Source of the DNA: Mycoplasmatota bacterium
GTDB lineage: Bacteria > Bacillota_I > Bacilli_A > RF39 > UBA660
Assembly (NCBI GenBank): GCA_012840755.1
Contig: DUWA01000165.1
Location: 1-6,461, forward strand
Direction of reading: 5' to 3'
Length of the DNA: 6,461 nt
Part shown: in pieces, positions 1 to 5,530 of the stretch
Position numbering within the stretch: position 1 is the stretch's first letter
Layout of the letters: each line of letters begins with the position of its first letter
Program-made: the position numbers and the translations under genes
The notes under the pieces: generated by a model
Told to the model about the DNA's origin: nothing
The model's database searches: none
The model's input: the letters and a program-made list of their open reading frames with translations, nothing else

Positions 1-25
1 GATAATTTCTTACCATTTCGTTTGG

Positions 26-50
26 GGTATTAAAGTTTAATACCTTTTTT
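26..50 (+). terminator. Intrinsic terminator of a gene left of the window
   Basis: GGTATTA (26-32) and TAATACC (38-44) form a perfect 7-bp stem around a 5-base loop, extendable inward by two A-T pairs, and six T follow at 45-50. This is the classic form of a rho-independent terminator on the plus strand. It implies that a plus-strand gene ends at or just before the start of the window. Candidate stops are TAA at 31-33 or 38-40, but too little of that gene is present to identify it. Confidence 0.75.
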
Positions 51-59
51 GCTATATTG

Positions 60-79
60 TTATATCTGTTATTATATCT
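60..79 (+). repeat. 8-bp direct repeat upstream of lon
   Basis: TTATATCT occurs at 60-67 and again at 72-79, a spacing of 12 bases. It lies between the upstream terminator and the lon promoter, where a regulator could bind. In DNA this AT-rich a chance repeat is quite possible. Confidence 0.3.
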
Positions 80-111
80 TTACATATATTGGTTATTAAA
101 AACAAATATTG

Positions 112-139
112 TTGCTAGACTTTTATAGGTGTTTATAAT
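112..139 (+). promoter_or_regulatory. Candidate sigma-A promoter for lon
   Basis: TTGCTA (112-117) and TATAAT (134-139) are separated by 16 bases, a plausible housekeeping promoter 32 bases upstream of the lon start codon. A second TATAAT lies at 139-144 and could be used with a weaker -35. The background is very AT-rich, so -10-like hexamers are expected by chance; the placement between a terminator and a strong ribosome binding site is the main support. I saw no CIRCE element and no CtsR heptad repeat. Confidence 0.45.
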
Positions 140-158
140 ATAATATATTTAATCTATT

Positions 159-166
159 AGGAGGTG
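159..166 (+). promoter_or_regulatory. Ribosome binding site of lon
   Basis: AGGAGGTG is a near-perfect match to the 16S rRNA tail, with 5 bases between it and the ATG at 172. It decides the lon start. Confidence 0.85.
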
Positions 167-171
167 TTTTT

Positions 172-2514
172 ATGACAAAAATCAACTTGCCAGTTATTAT
201 ATTAAAGGGAATTGTTTTATTGCCTAATAATGAGATTAAATTAGAATTTGATAATCAAATAAGCAGAAATATTATTGAAGTATCAGAAATGTTTCATGAT
301 AAAAAAATATTAGTAGTAACTCAATTAGATAATGATGAAAAATCAGATGGAGGTAACATTCCTACAATTGGGATAATATCAAAAATTAATCACAAAATAA
401 ATTTGACAGATGGCAAAACAAGAGTGATTATTTCGGGTGAAAAAAGAGCTAAAGTGATAGAATATCTTACTTTAAATCAAAAAAATTCAGTTTTAGAATC
501 CGTTGTTGAGGTTGTAAGTGATGAACATATAGATCAAAAGGAAGAAAAAGCATTACTTAGAAAGTTATATAAAGAATTAGAAAGATATATTAAAAATATT
601 CCATATATAAGTAATAGTATTATTTCTATAATAATGGGTATAGAAAATCTTTCGACAGCAACAGATATTATTGCACCTAGTTTGAGCATTACAACGACAA
701 GGCTTTATGAATATCTAGAACAAACAAATCAAATAAAAAGAACAGAGATGATTTTAGAGGATATTTATAAGGAAGAAGAGATGTTTACATTAGAAAGAAA
801 ATTAGATAACAAGATAAAACAAGATTTAGATAATAATCACAAAGAATATATGTTAAGAGAAAAAATTAAAGCGATAAAAGAAGAACTTGGTGAATCATCT
901 ACAAAAGACGATGAAATAGAAAAAATGAAAGAAAGAGTCAAGGAATTAAAAGCAAATGATAAAGTTAAGGAAAGATTAAATAATGAGATAAAAAGGTATG
1001 AAGCTTTAACCCCAATGTCACCAGAAATCAATGTTGCTAGAAATTATATAGATTGGTTATTATCTTTACCATGGAATAATTATACAGAAGATAATGATTC
1101 GTTAAAAAATGTTTTAGAAATATTAAATAAAACCCATGATGGACTTGAAAAAGTTAAAGAAAGAATTATAGAATATTTAGCAGTAAAAAAGATGTCTAAC
1201 AATATTAAAAGTCCAATATTATGCTTTGCGGGTCCTCCAGGTGTAGGTAAAACTTCACTTGCTTTTAGTATTGCAGAAGCAATGAATAGAAATTTTGTAA
1301 AAATTTCTGTTGGTGGAGTAAATGATGAGGCAGAAATTGTTGGGCATAGAAAAACTTACTTAGGTGCTTCACCAGGAAGAATTATTCAATCTTTAAAAAA
1401 AGCCAAAAGTTCTAATCCTGTTTTTTTGATAGATGAAATTGATAAAATGACAAAGGATCATAAAGGTGATCCAGCAAGTGCATTATTAGAAATATTAGAT
1501 CCCGAGCAAAATAAATATTTTAGTGATAATTATATTGAGGAAGAATATGACTTATCACAAGTTATGTTTATTGCAACAGCCAATTATATAGAAGACATTC
1601 CAGAAGCTTTGAGGGATAGGCTTGAAATTATTAATTTATCAGGATATACAGAGTACGAAAAGTTAGATATTGCTAGAAAACACTTAATACCAAATATCTG
1701 TAAGGAACATGGGCTAGAATTAACTAAACTATTAATAAAAGAAAAAGCAATATTAAAAATAATAAGAGGTTATACAAAAGAAGCAGGTGTTCGTGAACTT
1801 GAAAGACAAATCGCAACAGTAGTTAGAAAAATAGTAACTAAAATAATAATGAATACTGAAAATAAGGAAAAGTTCGTTGTCAATCAAACCGACATTCCAG
1901 AATATTTAGGAAAAGAAAAATATTATTTTAATAGTCGTGAACTAAAACCTACTATAGGTGTAGTTAATGGATTAGCATATACATACTTTGGTGGAGACAC
2001 TTTACAAATTGAAGTAAATTATTTTAAAGGAAATGGGAATTTAATATTAACAGGTTCCCTTGGTGATGTAATGAAAGAAAGTGCACAAATCGCACTTGAT
2101 TATATTAAGTCAAATTGTGATGAATTTGATATTGATTATGAGAAAATTTCTAAAAATGATATACATATACATGTCCCAGAAGGTGCAATTCCAAAAGATG
2201 GACCAAGTGCAGGTATTGCTATAACTACAGCTATAATAAGTGCACTATCGAATAAAAAGATAGATAAAACCATTGCTATGACAGGAGAAATAACCTTAAG
2301 AGGAAGAATTTTACCAATCGGGGGATTAAAGGAAAAAAGTATAGGGGCACACAGAAGTGGAATTAAGACTATAATAATTCCAAAAAAGAATTTAAATGAT
2401 TTGGACGAAATTCCTCTAGAAATAAAAGAAAGTATACAATATATTCCTGTATCTGATTATAAAGAGGTAGCAAAAGTTGTATATAAATCAATTGATAAAG
2501 TTGGTACAGTATAA
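172..2514 (+). CDS. lon: ATP-dependent protease LonA
   Basis: This cytoplasmic AAA+ serine protease unfolds and degrades misfolded and regulatory proteins. The 780-residue length is typical of LonA. Order of parts: N-terminal substrate-binding domain (about 5-200, opening LPVIILKGIVLLPN), helical coiled-coil segment (about 205-290), AAA+ module (about 325-580) and Lon protease domain (about 590-775). Visible motifs are Walker A GPPGVGKT (354-361), Walker B PVFLIDEID (416-424), the sensor-1 region ATANYIEDIP (468-477), the arginine-finger stretch ALRDRLEI (479-486) and the sensor-2 motif GVRELER (539-545). The Ser-Lys dyad is complete: S679 in PKDGPSAG and K722 in GGLKEK, the same numbers as in E. 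coli Lon. AGGAGGTG at 159-166 sits 5 bases before ATG and fixes the start. It has no membrane segment, so it is LonA rather than LonB. The next gene overlaps its stop codon. Nothing looks broken. Confidence 0.98.
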   Translation: MTKINLPVIILKGIVLLPNNEIKLEFDNQISRNIIEVSEMFHDKKILVVTQLDNDEKSDGGNIPTIGIISKINHKINLTDGKTRVIISGEKRAKVIEYLTLNQKNSVLESVVEVVSDEHIDQKEEKALLRKLYKELERYIKNIPYISNSIISIIMGIENLSTATDIIAPSLSITTTRLYEYLEQTNQIKRTEMILEDIYKEEEMFTLERKLDNKIKQDLDNNHKEYMLREKIKAIKEELGESSTKDDEIEKMKERVKELKANDKVKERLNNEIKRYEALTPMSPEINVARNYIDWLLSLPWNNYTEDNDSLKNVLEILNKTHDGLEKVKERIIEYLAVKKMSNNIKSPILCFAGPPGVGKTSLAFSIAEAMNRNFVKISVGGVNDEAEIVGHRKTYLGASPGRIIQSLKKAKSSNPVFLIDEIDKMTKDHKGDPASALLEILDPEQNKYFSDNYIEEEYDLSQVMFIATANYIEDIPEALRDRLEIINLSGYTEYEKLDIARKHLIPNICKEHGLELTKLLIKEKAILKIIRGYTKEAGVRELERQIATVVRKIVTKIIMNTENKEKFVVNQTDIPEYLGKEKYYFNSRELKPTIGVVNGLAYTYFGGDTLQIEVNYFKGNGNLILTGSLGDVMKESAQIALDYIKSNCDEFDIDYEKISKNDIHIHVPEGAIPKDGPSAGIAITTAIISALSNKKIDKTIAMTGEITLRGRILPIGGLKEKSIGAHRSGIKTIIIPKKNLNDLDEIPLEIKESIQYIPVSDYKEVAKVVYKSIDKVGTV

Positions 2515-3182
2515 TGGTTAAAAAAGAAAAATCACTTCAAACTTATATGTTTAATTCTTATATTTATGGTACCTATTTAGAAGATTTTAATGTTGAAACA
2601 GAGGAGTTTTTGAATTTTATAGAAGATATGATATTGAAAAACGAGACTGAAAACTTTATAACGCCAAAAATCAGAAACAATATTTTATATTTGTTAGATG
2701 TAATTTTGTATGAAACAGATAATAAAGATATAAACATAATTTCTGATATTAATAAACTTGCTTTTGAATTAAGAAAGATAAAAGATAACGATTGCGTAGA
2801 ATTTTATAAAAAAGAACATTATAAAAGAACAGGATATAAAGTAAACTTAAAAAAAGTTGAAATAAAAGATTTACAAGAAAGAGTAGATTACTCAATATCG
2901 CTTGATTACACATATATACATATGTTAATGAATATTCCACTATATGAAATATTTAGATCATTATATGAAGAAATCACAAGTGAATCATTTATTTGGAGTT
3001 TAAATGAATTTCATATGAACTTTAAACAAATATTTGCTGATTCAGAAATTGTTAGTAATATAAAAGCAATACTGCTACATAATAAGGAAACCCTTAGTGA
3101 TACTGCTGTTGATATGAACGAATATTATAAAATGAAAATTCTAAATAATGTAATTATAAAGAAAATGAAAAAGATAAAATGA
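2514..3182 (+). CDS. Unknown 222-residue protein coupled to lon
   Basis: I do not recognise this family. The ATG shares one base with the lon stop (TAATG) and no clear ribosome binding site precedes it, so translation is probably coupled to lon. The protein is rich in Lys, Glu, Asn, Ile and Tyr and reads as mostly alpha-helical and soluble, with no signal peptide, membrane segment or Cys/His metal motif. The C-terminus is basic (IIKKMKKIK, 214-222). Residues 125-175 carry an aromatic, amphipathic stretch that may be the core. It has no GxxxxGKS motif, so it is not the GTPase YsxC/EngB that follows lonA in B. subtilis. A second in-frame ATG at residue 12 (2547) is possible but has no better ribosome binding site. 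Codon and base use match its neighbours. Being co-transcribed with lon, a role as adaptor, substrate or regulator of Lon, or in sporulation, is possible but only inferred. Confidence 0.85.
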   Translation: MVKKEKSLQTYMFNSYIYGTYLEDFNVETEEFLNFIEDMILKNETENFITPKIRNNILYLLDVILYETDNKDINIISDINKLAFELRKIKDNDCVEFYKKEHYKRTGYKVNLKKVEIKDLQERVDYSISLDYTYIHMLMNIPLYEIFRSLYEEITSESFIWSLNEFHMNFKQIFADSEIVSNIKAILLHNKETLSDTAVDMNEYYKMKILNNVIIKKMKKIK

Positions 3183-3200
3183 ATAATTTATCTTTTTTTT
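3168..3200 (+). terminator. Intrinsic terminator spanning the stop codon of the lon-coupled gene
   Basis: AAAAAGATAAA (3168-3178) and TTTATCTTTTT (3187-3197) form an 11-bp perfect stem with an 8-base loop, and the T-run continues to 3200. The left arm encodes the last lysine-rich codons of the upstream gene and the TGA stop (3180-3182) lies in the loop. The stem has only one G-C pair, so it may be leaky. It separates the lon unit from the spoVID-like unit. Confidence 0.6.
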
Positions 3201-3208
3201 AATATAAT
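3181..3208 (+). promoter_or_regulatory. Candidate sporulation (sigma-E-like) or sigma-A promoter for the spoVID-like gene
   Basis: GAATAAT (3181-3187) resembles the sigma-E -35 box (KMATATT) and AATATAAT (3201-3208) resembles its -10 box (CATACAAT), with a 13-base spacer. The same TATAAT (3203-3208) could serve as a sigma-A -10. spoVID is under sigma-E in B. subtilis, which makes the reading attractive, but AT-rich DNA gives such matches by chance. The site overlaps the terminator of the upstream gene. Confidence 0.25.
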
Positions 3209-3220
3209 TTAGTGATAGAT

Positions 3221-3226
3221 AGGAGG
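3221..3226 (+). promoter_or_regulatory. Ribosome binding site of the spoVID-like gene
   Basis: Perfect AGGAGG, with 5 bases between it and the ATG at 3232. It fixes the start and shows that this gene is translated independently of the upstream unit. Confidence 0.85.
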
Positions 3227-3231
3227 AAAAT

Positions 3232-4026
3232 ATGAAAAAAATTATACCCTTTAAAAAAGATATACCTTTTAGTACAAACATATCTGAAATCACAAGTATT
3301 TCATTAGAACACAATCTTCAGGTAGAAAATGATAGCATAGAAGGAAATTTTATTATATGTGGAACCTATAAGGTTACAGATTCAAGTACAACAACTGAAA
3401 ACTATAATTATGAGATACCATTTAATATCAATTTGGACGATAGATATGTATTAGATAAGGTTACAGTTGATATTGATAACTTTTATTATGAAGTAATAAA
3501 TAATAGTTTATTATCGGTGAATATAGATGTATCAATAGACAAAATTGAAGAAAAGAAAATTATTGAAGAACTAGATATTAATTTATCAGTAAATGATAAA
3601 TCTGATAAAGAAGAAATAGAAATTTTAAATGTAGATTATTCAGATCCATTTAAAGAAAATGTTGTTTCTAAAAATTCATATGAATTAAATAGAGAGGGTG
3701 AAAAAAGTATGGACATAATAGAAGAACATGAACTAGAAAAAAAGGAATCAGAAAAACTAGAGAAAAAAGATATAGATAATGATGAAGTAGAGAAAAAAGA
3801 GACTGATGATGAAGAAAGAATGATTACAGAAGCAGAAGTAAAATCATTGTTTGAAAGTTTTGATGATAGTGATAGTGGATATTTAACATATAAAGTGTAC
3901 ATAGTCAGAGAAGGCGATACACTTGACAATATAATTACTAAATATAATACATCAACAGAAAAACTAGAACAATATAACGATTTAAAAGATATAAAAATAG
4001 GCGATAAAATTATTATTCCTTGCTAG
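3232..4026 (+). CDS. spoVID: SpoVID-like spore coat morphogenesis protein with C-terminal LysM
   Basis: SpoVID is a mother-cell protein that drives spore encasement. It sits on the forespore surface, binds SpoIVA and recruits coat proteins; its LysM domain has been linked to Lipid II. Residues 8-104 form a beta-rich domain of SpoVID type, with the pattern 'F..DIPF..NISEITSISLEH', 'GTYKV', 'YEIPFNINL' and a short 'VTVDIDNFYYEV' strand. Residues 105-200 are a very acidic Lys/Glu/Asp linker with repeated EKK (169-171, 177-179, 187-189). Residues 201-220 correspond in place to the SpoIVA-contacting region before LysM. Residues 221-264 are one LysM (VYIVREGDTLDNIITKYN to IKIGDKIIIP), ending in Cys. 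At 264 residues it is under half the length of B. subtilis SpoVID (about 575), mostly through a shorter middle. There is no signal peptide, as expected for a mother-cell cytoplasmic protein. The next gene is ysxE-like, the same neighbour as in B. subtilis. Clostridial SipL is a functional counterpart with a related layout; the neighbour favours SpoVID. Confidence 0.85.
   Translation: MKKIIPFKKDIPFSTNISEITSISLEHNLQVENDSIEGNFIICGTYKVTDSSTTTENYNYEIPFNINLDDRYVLDKVTVDIDNFYYEVINNSLLSVNIDVSIDKIEEKKIIEELDINLSVNDKSDKEEIEILNVDYSDPFKENVVSKNSYELNREGEKSMDIIEEHELEKKESEKLEKKDIDNDEVEKKETDDEERMITEAEVKSLFESFDDSDSGYLTYKVYIVREGDTLDNIITKYNTSTEKLEQYNDLKDIKIGDKIIIPC
3732..3800 (+). repeat. Glu/Lys-coding repeats in the spoVID-like linker
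   Basis: The 13-base word TAGAGAAAAAAGA occurs exactly at 3758-3770 and 3788-3800, 30 bases (10 codons) apart, and a near copy begins at about 3732. In protein these read ELEKK, KLEKKD and EVEKKE. It looks like local in-frame repeat expansion in a disordered acidic linker. Confidence 0.5.
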
Positions 4027-4027
4027 C

Positions 4028-4921
4028 ATGGAAAATGTAAATAAAATATTAAAAAAATATGATATAAAACCATATAGATATGAAAGAAAAGGGAAAACTG
4101 TAATTGTTGATTCAAAAGAAAAAAGGTATGTTTTAAAACCAAAGGAGAAAGATAACGAATATATTTATGAATATCTGAAATCTAGAAACTTTGATTACTA
4201 TCCGATTATAATTAATGACAGAGAATATGAAATAACAGAATATATAGACGAAGTTGATATGCCAGAAGAACAAAAGCTAAGTGATATGATAGATTTAGTT
4301 TCATTATTGCATAATAAAACAACGCATTTTAAAGAAATCGATCTTGCAGATTATAAGGAAATCTATGAAGATATCCAAAACAATATAGAATATTTAAAAA
4401 GTTATTATACAGATATAATAACTTTAATAGAAAGCAAAGTATACATGAGTCCTAGTGAATATTTGCTTGCTAGAAATATATCGAAGATATTTGGTGCGAT
4501 AGAGTTTTCGAAGGATCAAATTGATAAATGGTATGAACTTGTAAGTGATAAAAGAAAACAAAGACAAGTTGTTTTACATAACAATTTAGATTTATCACAT
4601 TTTATAAGAGGTAGTTCACCATATTTAATAAATTGGTCAAAGTCTAGAATTGGTACACCCATTTTTGACATATATAAATTATACAAACGACACGCACTAG
4701 ATTATGATTTTGAAGAAATATTAAAACACTATGAAAGAAACTATCCTCTTTTAGAAGAAGAAAAAAAATTATTTGATATCTTAGTGTCTTTACCTAATAA
4801 AATTGAATTTAACAAAAATGAATTAGAAATGTGTGATTTAATTAGTAAAGAAATTGACCTTTTGATAAAAACAGAAAATCTAATTTCACCACAATATCTT
4901 AAAGAGAGAATAAAAGAATAA
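4028..4921 (+). CDS. ysxE: YsxE/CotS-like spore coat protein, kinase fold with lost catalytic residues
   Basis: At 297 residues it has the length and layout of the CotS/YsxE group, which is built on the aminoglycoside phosphotransferase/choline kinase fold. An N-lobe with beta strands (about 20-75, including RYVLK with K37, and the hinge-like EITEYID at 68-74) is followed by a helical C-lobe. The place of the catalytic HGDxxxxN loop reads HNNLDLSH (184-191), so the catalytic Asp is Asn186 and the metal-binding Asn is His191. The second metal Asp is Asn202 in LINWSKSRIGTPIFDIYKLYKRH, although the later structural Asp214 is kept. It is therefore probably a structural pseudokinase of the coat rather than an enzyme. 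The gene starts one base after the spoVID-like stop and has no clear ribosome binding site of its own, so translation is likely coupled. The same pair is adjacent in B. subtilis. Its 3' end overlaps a small minus-strand gene. No terminator follows immediately; the first hairpin with a T-run is at 5105. Confidence 0.8.
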   Translation: MENVNKILKKYDIKPYRYERKGKTVIVDSKEKRYVLKPKEKDNEYIYEYLKSRNFDYYPIIINDREYEITEYIDEVDMPEEQKLSDMIDLVSLLHNKTTHFKEIDLADYKEIYEDIQNNIEYLKSYYTDIITLIESKVYMSPSEYLLARNISKIFGAIEFSKDQIDKWYELVSDKRKQRQVVLHNNLDLSHFIRGSSPYLINWSKSRIGTPIFDIYKLYKRHALDYDFEEILKHYERNYPLLEEEKKLFDILVSLPNKIEFNKNELEMCDLISKEIDLLIKTENLISPQYLKERIKE

Positions 4922-5062
4922 AACTAAAAACAATAATAACAACAAATAATTAAATCTCGAAATAAAAATAAATGTTATAAATATTTGATAAACAGATAAA
5001 ACACATGAACAAAAACCAATCAAATACCATTTGTTTTTATTGTTTAGCCAATTTTTAAACAT
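4886..5062 (-). CDS. Small hydrophobic membrane protein, 58 residues, antisense to the ysxE-like 3' end
   Basis: On the minus strand, ATG at 5062-5060 is preceded by AGGTGAT (5072-5066), a strong Shine-Dalgarno sequence at proper spacing. The frame runs 58 codons to TGA at 4888-4886. It begins MFKNWLNNKNKW, a short basic head, followed by two hydrophobic stretches: about residues 13-35 (YLIGFCSCVLSVYQIFITF) and about 39-55 (YLLLLLFLVLFFYSLFK). It ends in Trp. This suggests a two-pass membrane protein with a positive, probably cytoplasmic, N-terminus. I do not recognise it. The last 36 bases overlap the end of the ysxE-like gene, tail to tail. Caution: the reverse strand of A-rich DNA is T-rich and yields Phe/Leu/Ile-rich, stop-poor frames by chance, so the ribosome binding site and the basic head carry most of the weight. 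Confidence 0.55.
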   Translation of the reverse strand: MFKNWLNNKNKWYLIGFCSCVLSVYQIFITFIFISRFNYLLLLLFLVLFFYSLFKILW

Positions 5063-5065
5063 ATC

Positions 5066-5072
5066 ATCACCT
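5066..5072 (-). promoter_or_regulatory. Ribosome binding site of the small minus-strand gene
   Basis: Read on the minus strand this is AGGTGAT, complementary to the 16S tail, a few bases before the ATG at 5062. It is the main evidence that the minus-strand frame is a gene. Confidence 0.5.
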
Positions 5073-5104
5073 ATTATATGTTATTCATAATAAATCATTT
5101 TGAT

Positions 5105-5129
5105 AAAAAATCCATTATAGGATTTTTTT
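5105..5129. terminator. Bidirectional hairpin with T-run
   Basis: AAAAAATCC, a six-base loop (ATTATA) and GGATTTTTT form a 9-bp stem, and seven T (5123-5129) run out of the right arm. The A-run of the left arm gives a T-run in the other direction. It could end plus-strand transcripts coming from the spoVID/ysxE-like unit after they cross the minus-strand gene. An outer 11-bp stem (5089-5099 with 5136-5146) would extend it. Confidence 0.6.
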
Positions 5130-5154
5130 AAAAATAATGATTTATTTTTTCATA

Positions 5155-5163
5155 TGTGATAAT
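5155..5163 (+). promoter_or_regulatory. Weak extended -10 candidate for the deacetylase gene
   Basis: TGTGATAAT fits an extended -10 box (TGnTATAAT with one mismatch) and lies 26 bases before the ATG at 5190. There is no convincing -35 at the right distance. A promoter is needed in 5130-5180 because the hairpin at 5105-5129 precedes it, but this exact assignment is tentative. Confidence 0.25.
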
Positions 5164-5189
5164 ATTATTATAGAGGTAGTGATGATATT

Positions 5190-5297
5190 ATGAAAAAGAA
5201 CAACAAATTAATTATTCTGTTAGTATTAATAATAATTATATTAAGTATGTTATTTATACTAATACCTAGTAAAAAAGAAAATGAATTAAACTTATAA
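5190..5297 (+). CDS. N-terminal membrane-anchor fragment of the deacetylase
   Basis: This 35-residue frame begins MKKNNKLIILLVLIIIIL, a basic head and one long hydrophobic segment (about residues 7-25), and then turns polar (PSKKENELNL) before TAA. This is a typical uncleaved signal anchor of an extracytoplasmic protein. GAGGT at 5173-5177 gives a ribosome binding site with a rather long 12-base spacing. ATG 5182 and GTG 5179 lead to a stop within a few codons, so ATG 5190 is the start. On its own it would be a short membrane peptide; with the frame change repaired it is the N-terminus of the PASTA-deacetylase. Confidence 0.6.
   Translation: MKKNNKLIILLVLIIIILSMLFILIPSKKENELNL
5285..5297 (+). 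other. Frame-change site in the deacetylase gene
   Basis: Frame stops at TGA 5282-5284 (downstream frame) and TAA 5295-5297 (anchor frame) bracket where the frames must be joined. The bases ATTAAAC (5285-5291) read in the anchor frame as A TTA AAC, one base from the classic -1 slippery heptamer T TTA AAC. The P-site re-pairing would have a first-position mismatch and no strong downstream hairpin is visible, so a one-base deletion is more likely than programmed slippage. Confidence 0.6.
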
Positions 5298-5302
5298 AAA
5301 TA

Positions 5303-5473
5303 ATAGATTTAATTGGTAAAGATATAAATTATGCTGAAAATTATGCGAAAAAAAACAATCTATTTTTAAAGATAGATTATGAGCATAGTGATAATATTGA
5401 TAAAAACTTTATAATTTCACAAAATAATAAAAAAGATAATAAAACAATAGAATTAATAGTTTCACTTGGTCCT
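5303..5473 (+). other. PASTA domain coding segment without its own start codon
   Basis: The frame in phase with the deacetylase reads IDLIGKDINYAENYAKKN, then LFLKIDYEHSDNIDKNFIISQ and, after a short polar turn, IELIVSLGP. This matches the PASTA pattern: (P)DLxG at the start, an Ala-containing helix (xxAexxxkk), a strand, IisQ, and a closing vSlG. PASTA domains bind muropeptides or beta-lactams in Ser/Thr kinases and penicillin-binding proteins. The first position is Ile rather than the usual Pro. There is no start codon upstream in this frame, so it depends on the anchor frame at 5190. Confidence 0.75.
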
Positions 5474-5530
5474 ATCAATAAAGAAATATTTAAAGAAAAA
5501 AAAGTCAATGAAATAGGTAAGGTACCAGTT

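Larger units (their letters stand above)
5061..5188. repeat. Nested inverted repeats between divergent gene starts
   Basis: Four pairs of arms nest in this gap. ATATCATCAC (5061-5070) pairs with GTGATGATAT (5179-5188); ATATG (5076-5080) with CATAT (5151-5155); AATAAATCATT (5089-5099) with AATGATTTATT (5136-5146); and AAAAAATCC (5105-5113) with GGATTTTTT (5120-5128). The three inner pairs share a centre near 5116 and the outer one is shifted by about 8 bases. The outer arms are the leaders just before the two start codons, so both divergent genes carry the same GTGATGATAT leader. The set could form a large interrupted hairpin, hold operator sites, or be a relic of duplicated leader DNA. Confidence 0.6.

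Noticed and set aside
1..33. Tail of an upstream gene ending at TAA 31-33
   Set aside because: Only ten codons are visible, two frames are possible and no family can be recognised, so only the terminator is annotated.
837..1031. Minus-strand open frame inside lon, Ser/Phe-rich
   Set aside because: It mirrors the Lys/Glu-rich coiled-coil codons of lon, has no convincing ribosome binding site and lies fully within a certain gene.
2749..2940. Minus-strand hydrophobic open frame inside the lon-coupled gene
   Set aside because: Antisense to A-rich coding sequence, which yields Leu/Phe-rich frames by chance, and no intergenic space or good ribosome binding site supports it.
2514..3182. Could the lon-coupled gene be the GTPase YsxC/EngB, the usual neighbour of lonA?
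   Set aside because: It lacks the GxxxxGKS/T, DxxG and NKxD motifs of any GTPase.
3636..3929. Minus-strand open frame of 97 codons inside the spoVID-like gene
   Set aside because: Its Ser/Phe monotony is the reverse complement of the acidic Lys/Glu linker; it is a by-product of composition.
5073..5081. CATATAATA on the minus strand fits the sigma-K -10 pattern for the small gene
   Set aside because: It lies only about 10 bases before the start codon, so the transcript would begin within the ribosome binding site; no -35 is evident.
5282..5284. Reading TGA as tryptophan (mycoplasma code) to extend the deacetylase frame upstream
   Set aside because: TAA at 5270-5272 in the same frame stops it anyway, and none of the long genes uses in-frame TGA while TGA serves as a stop elsewhere.
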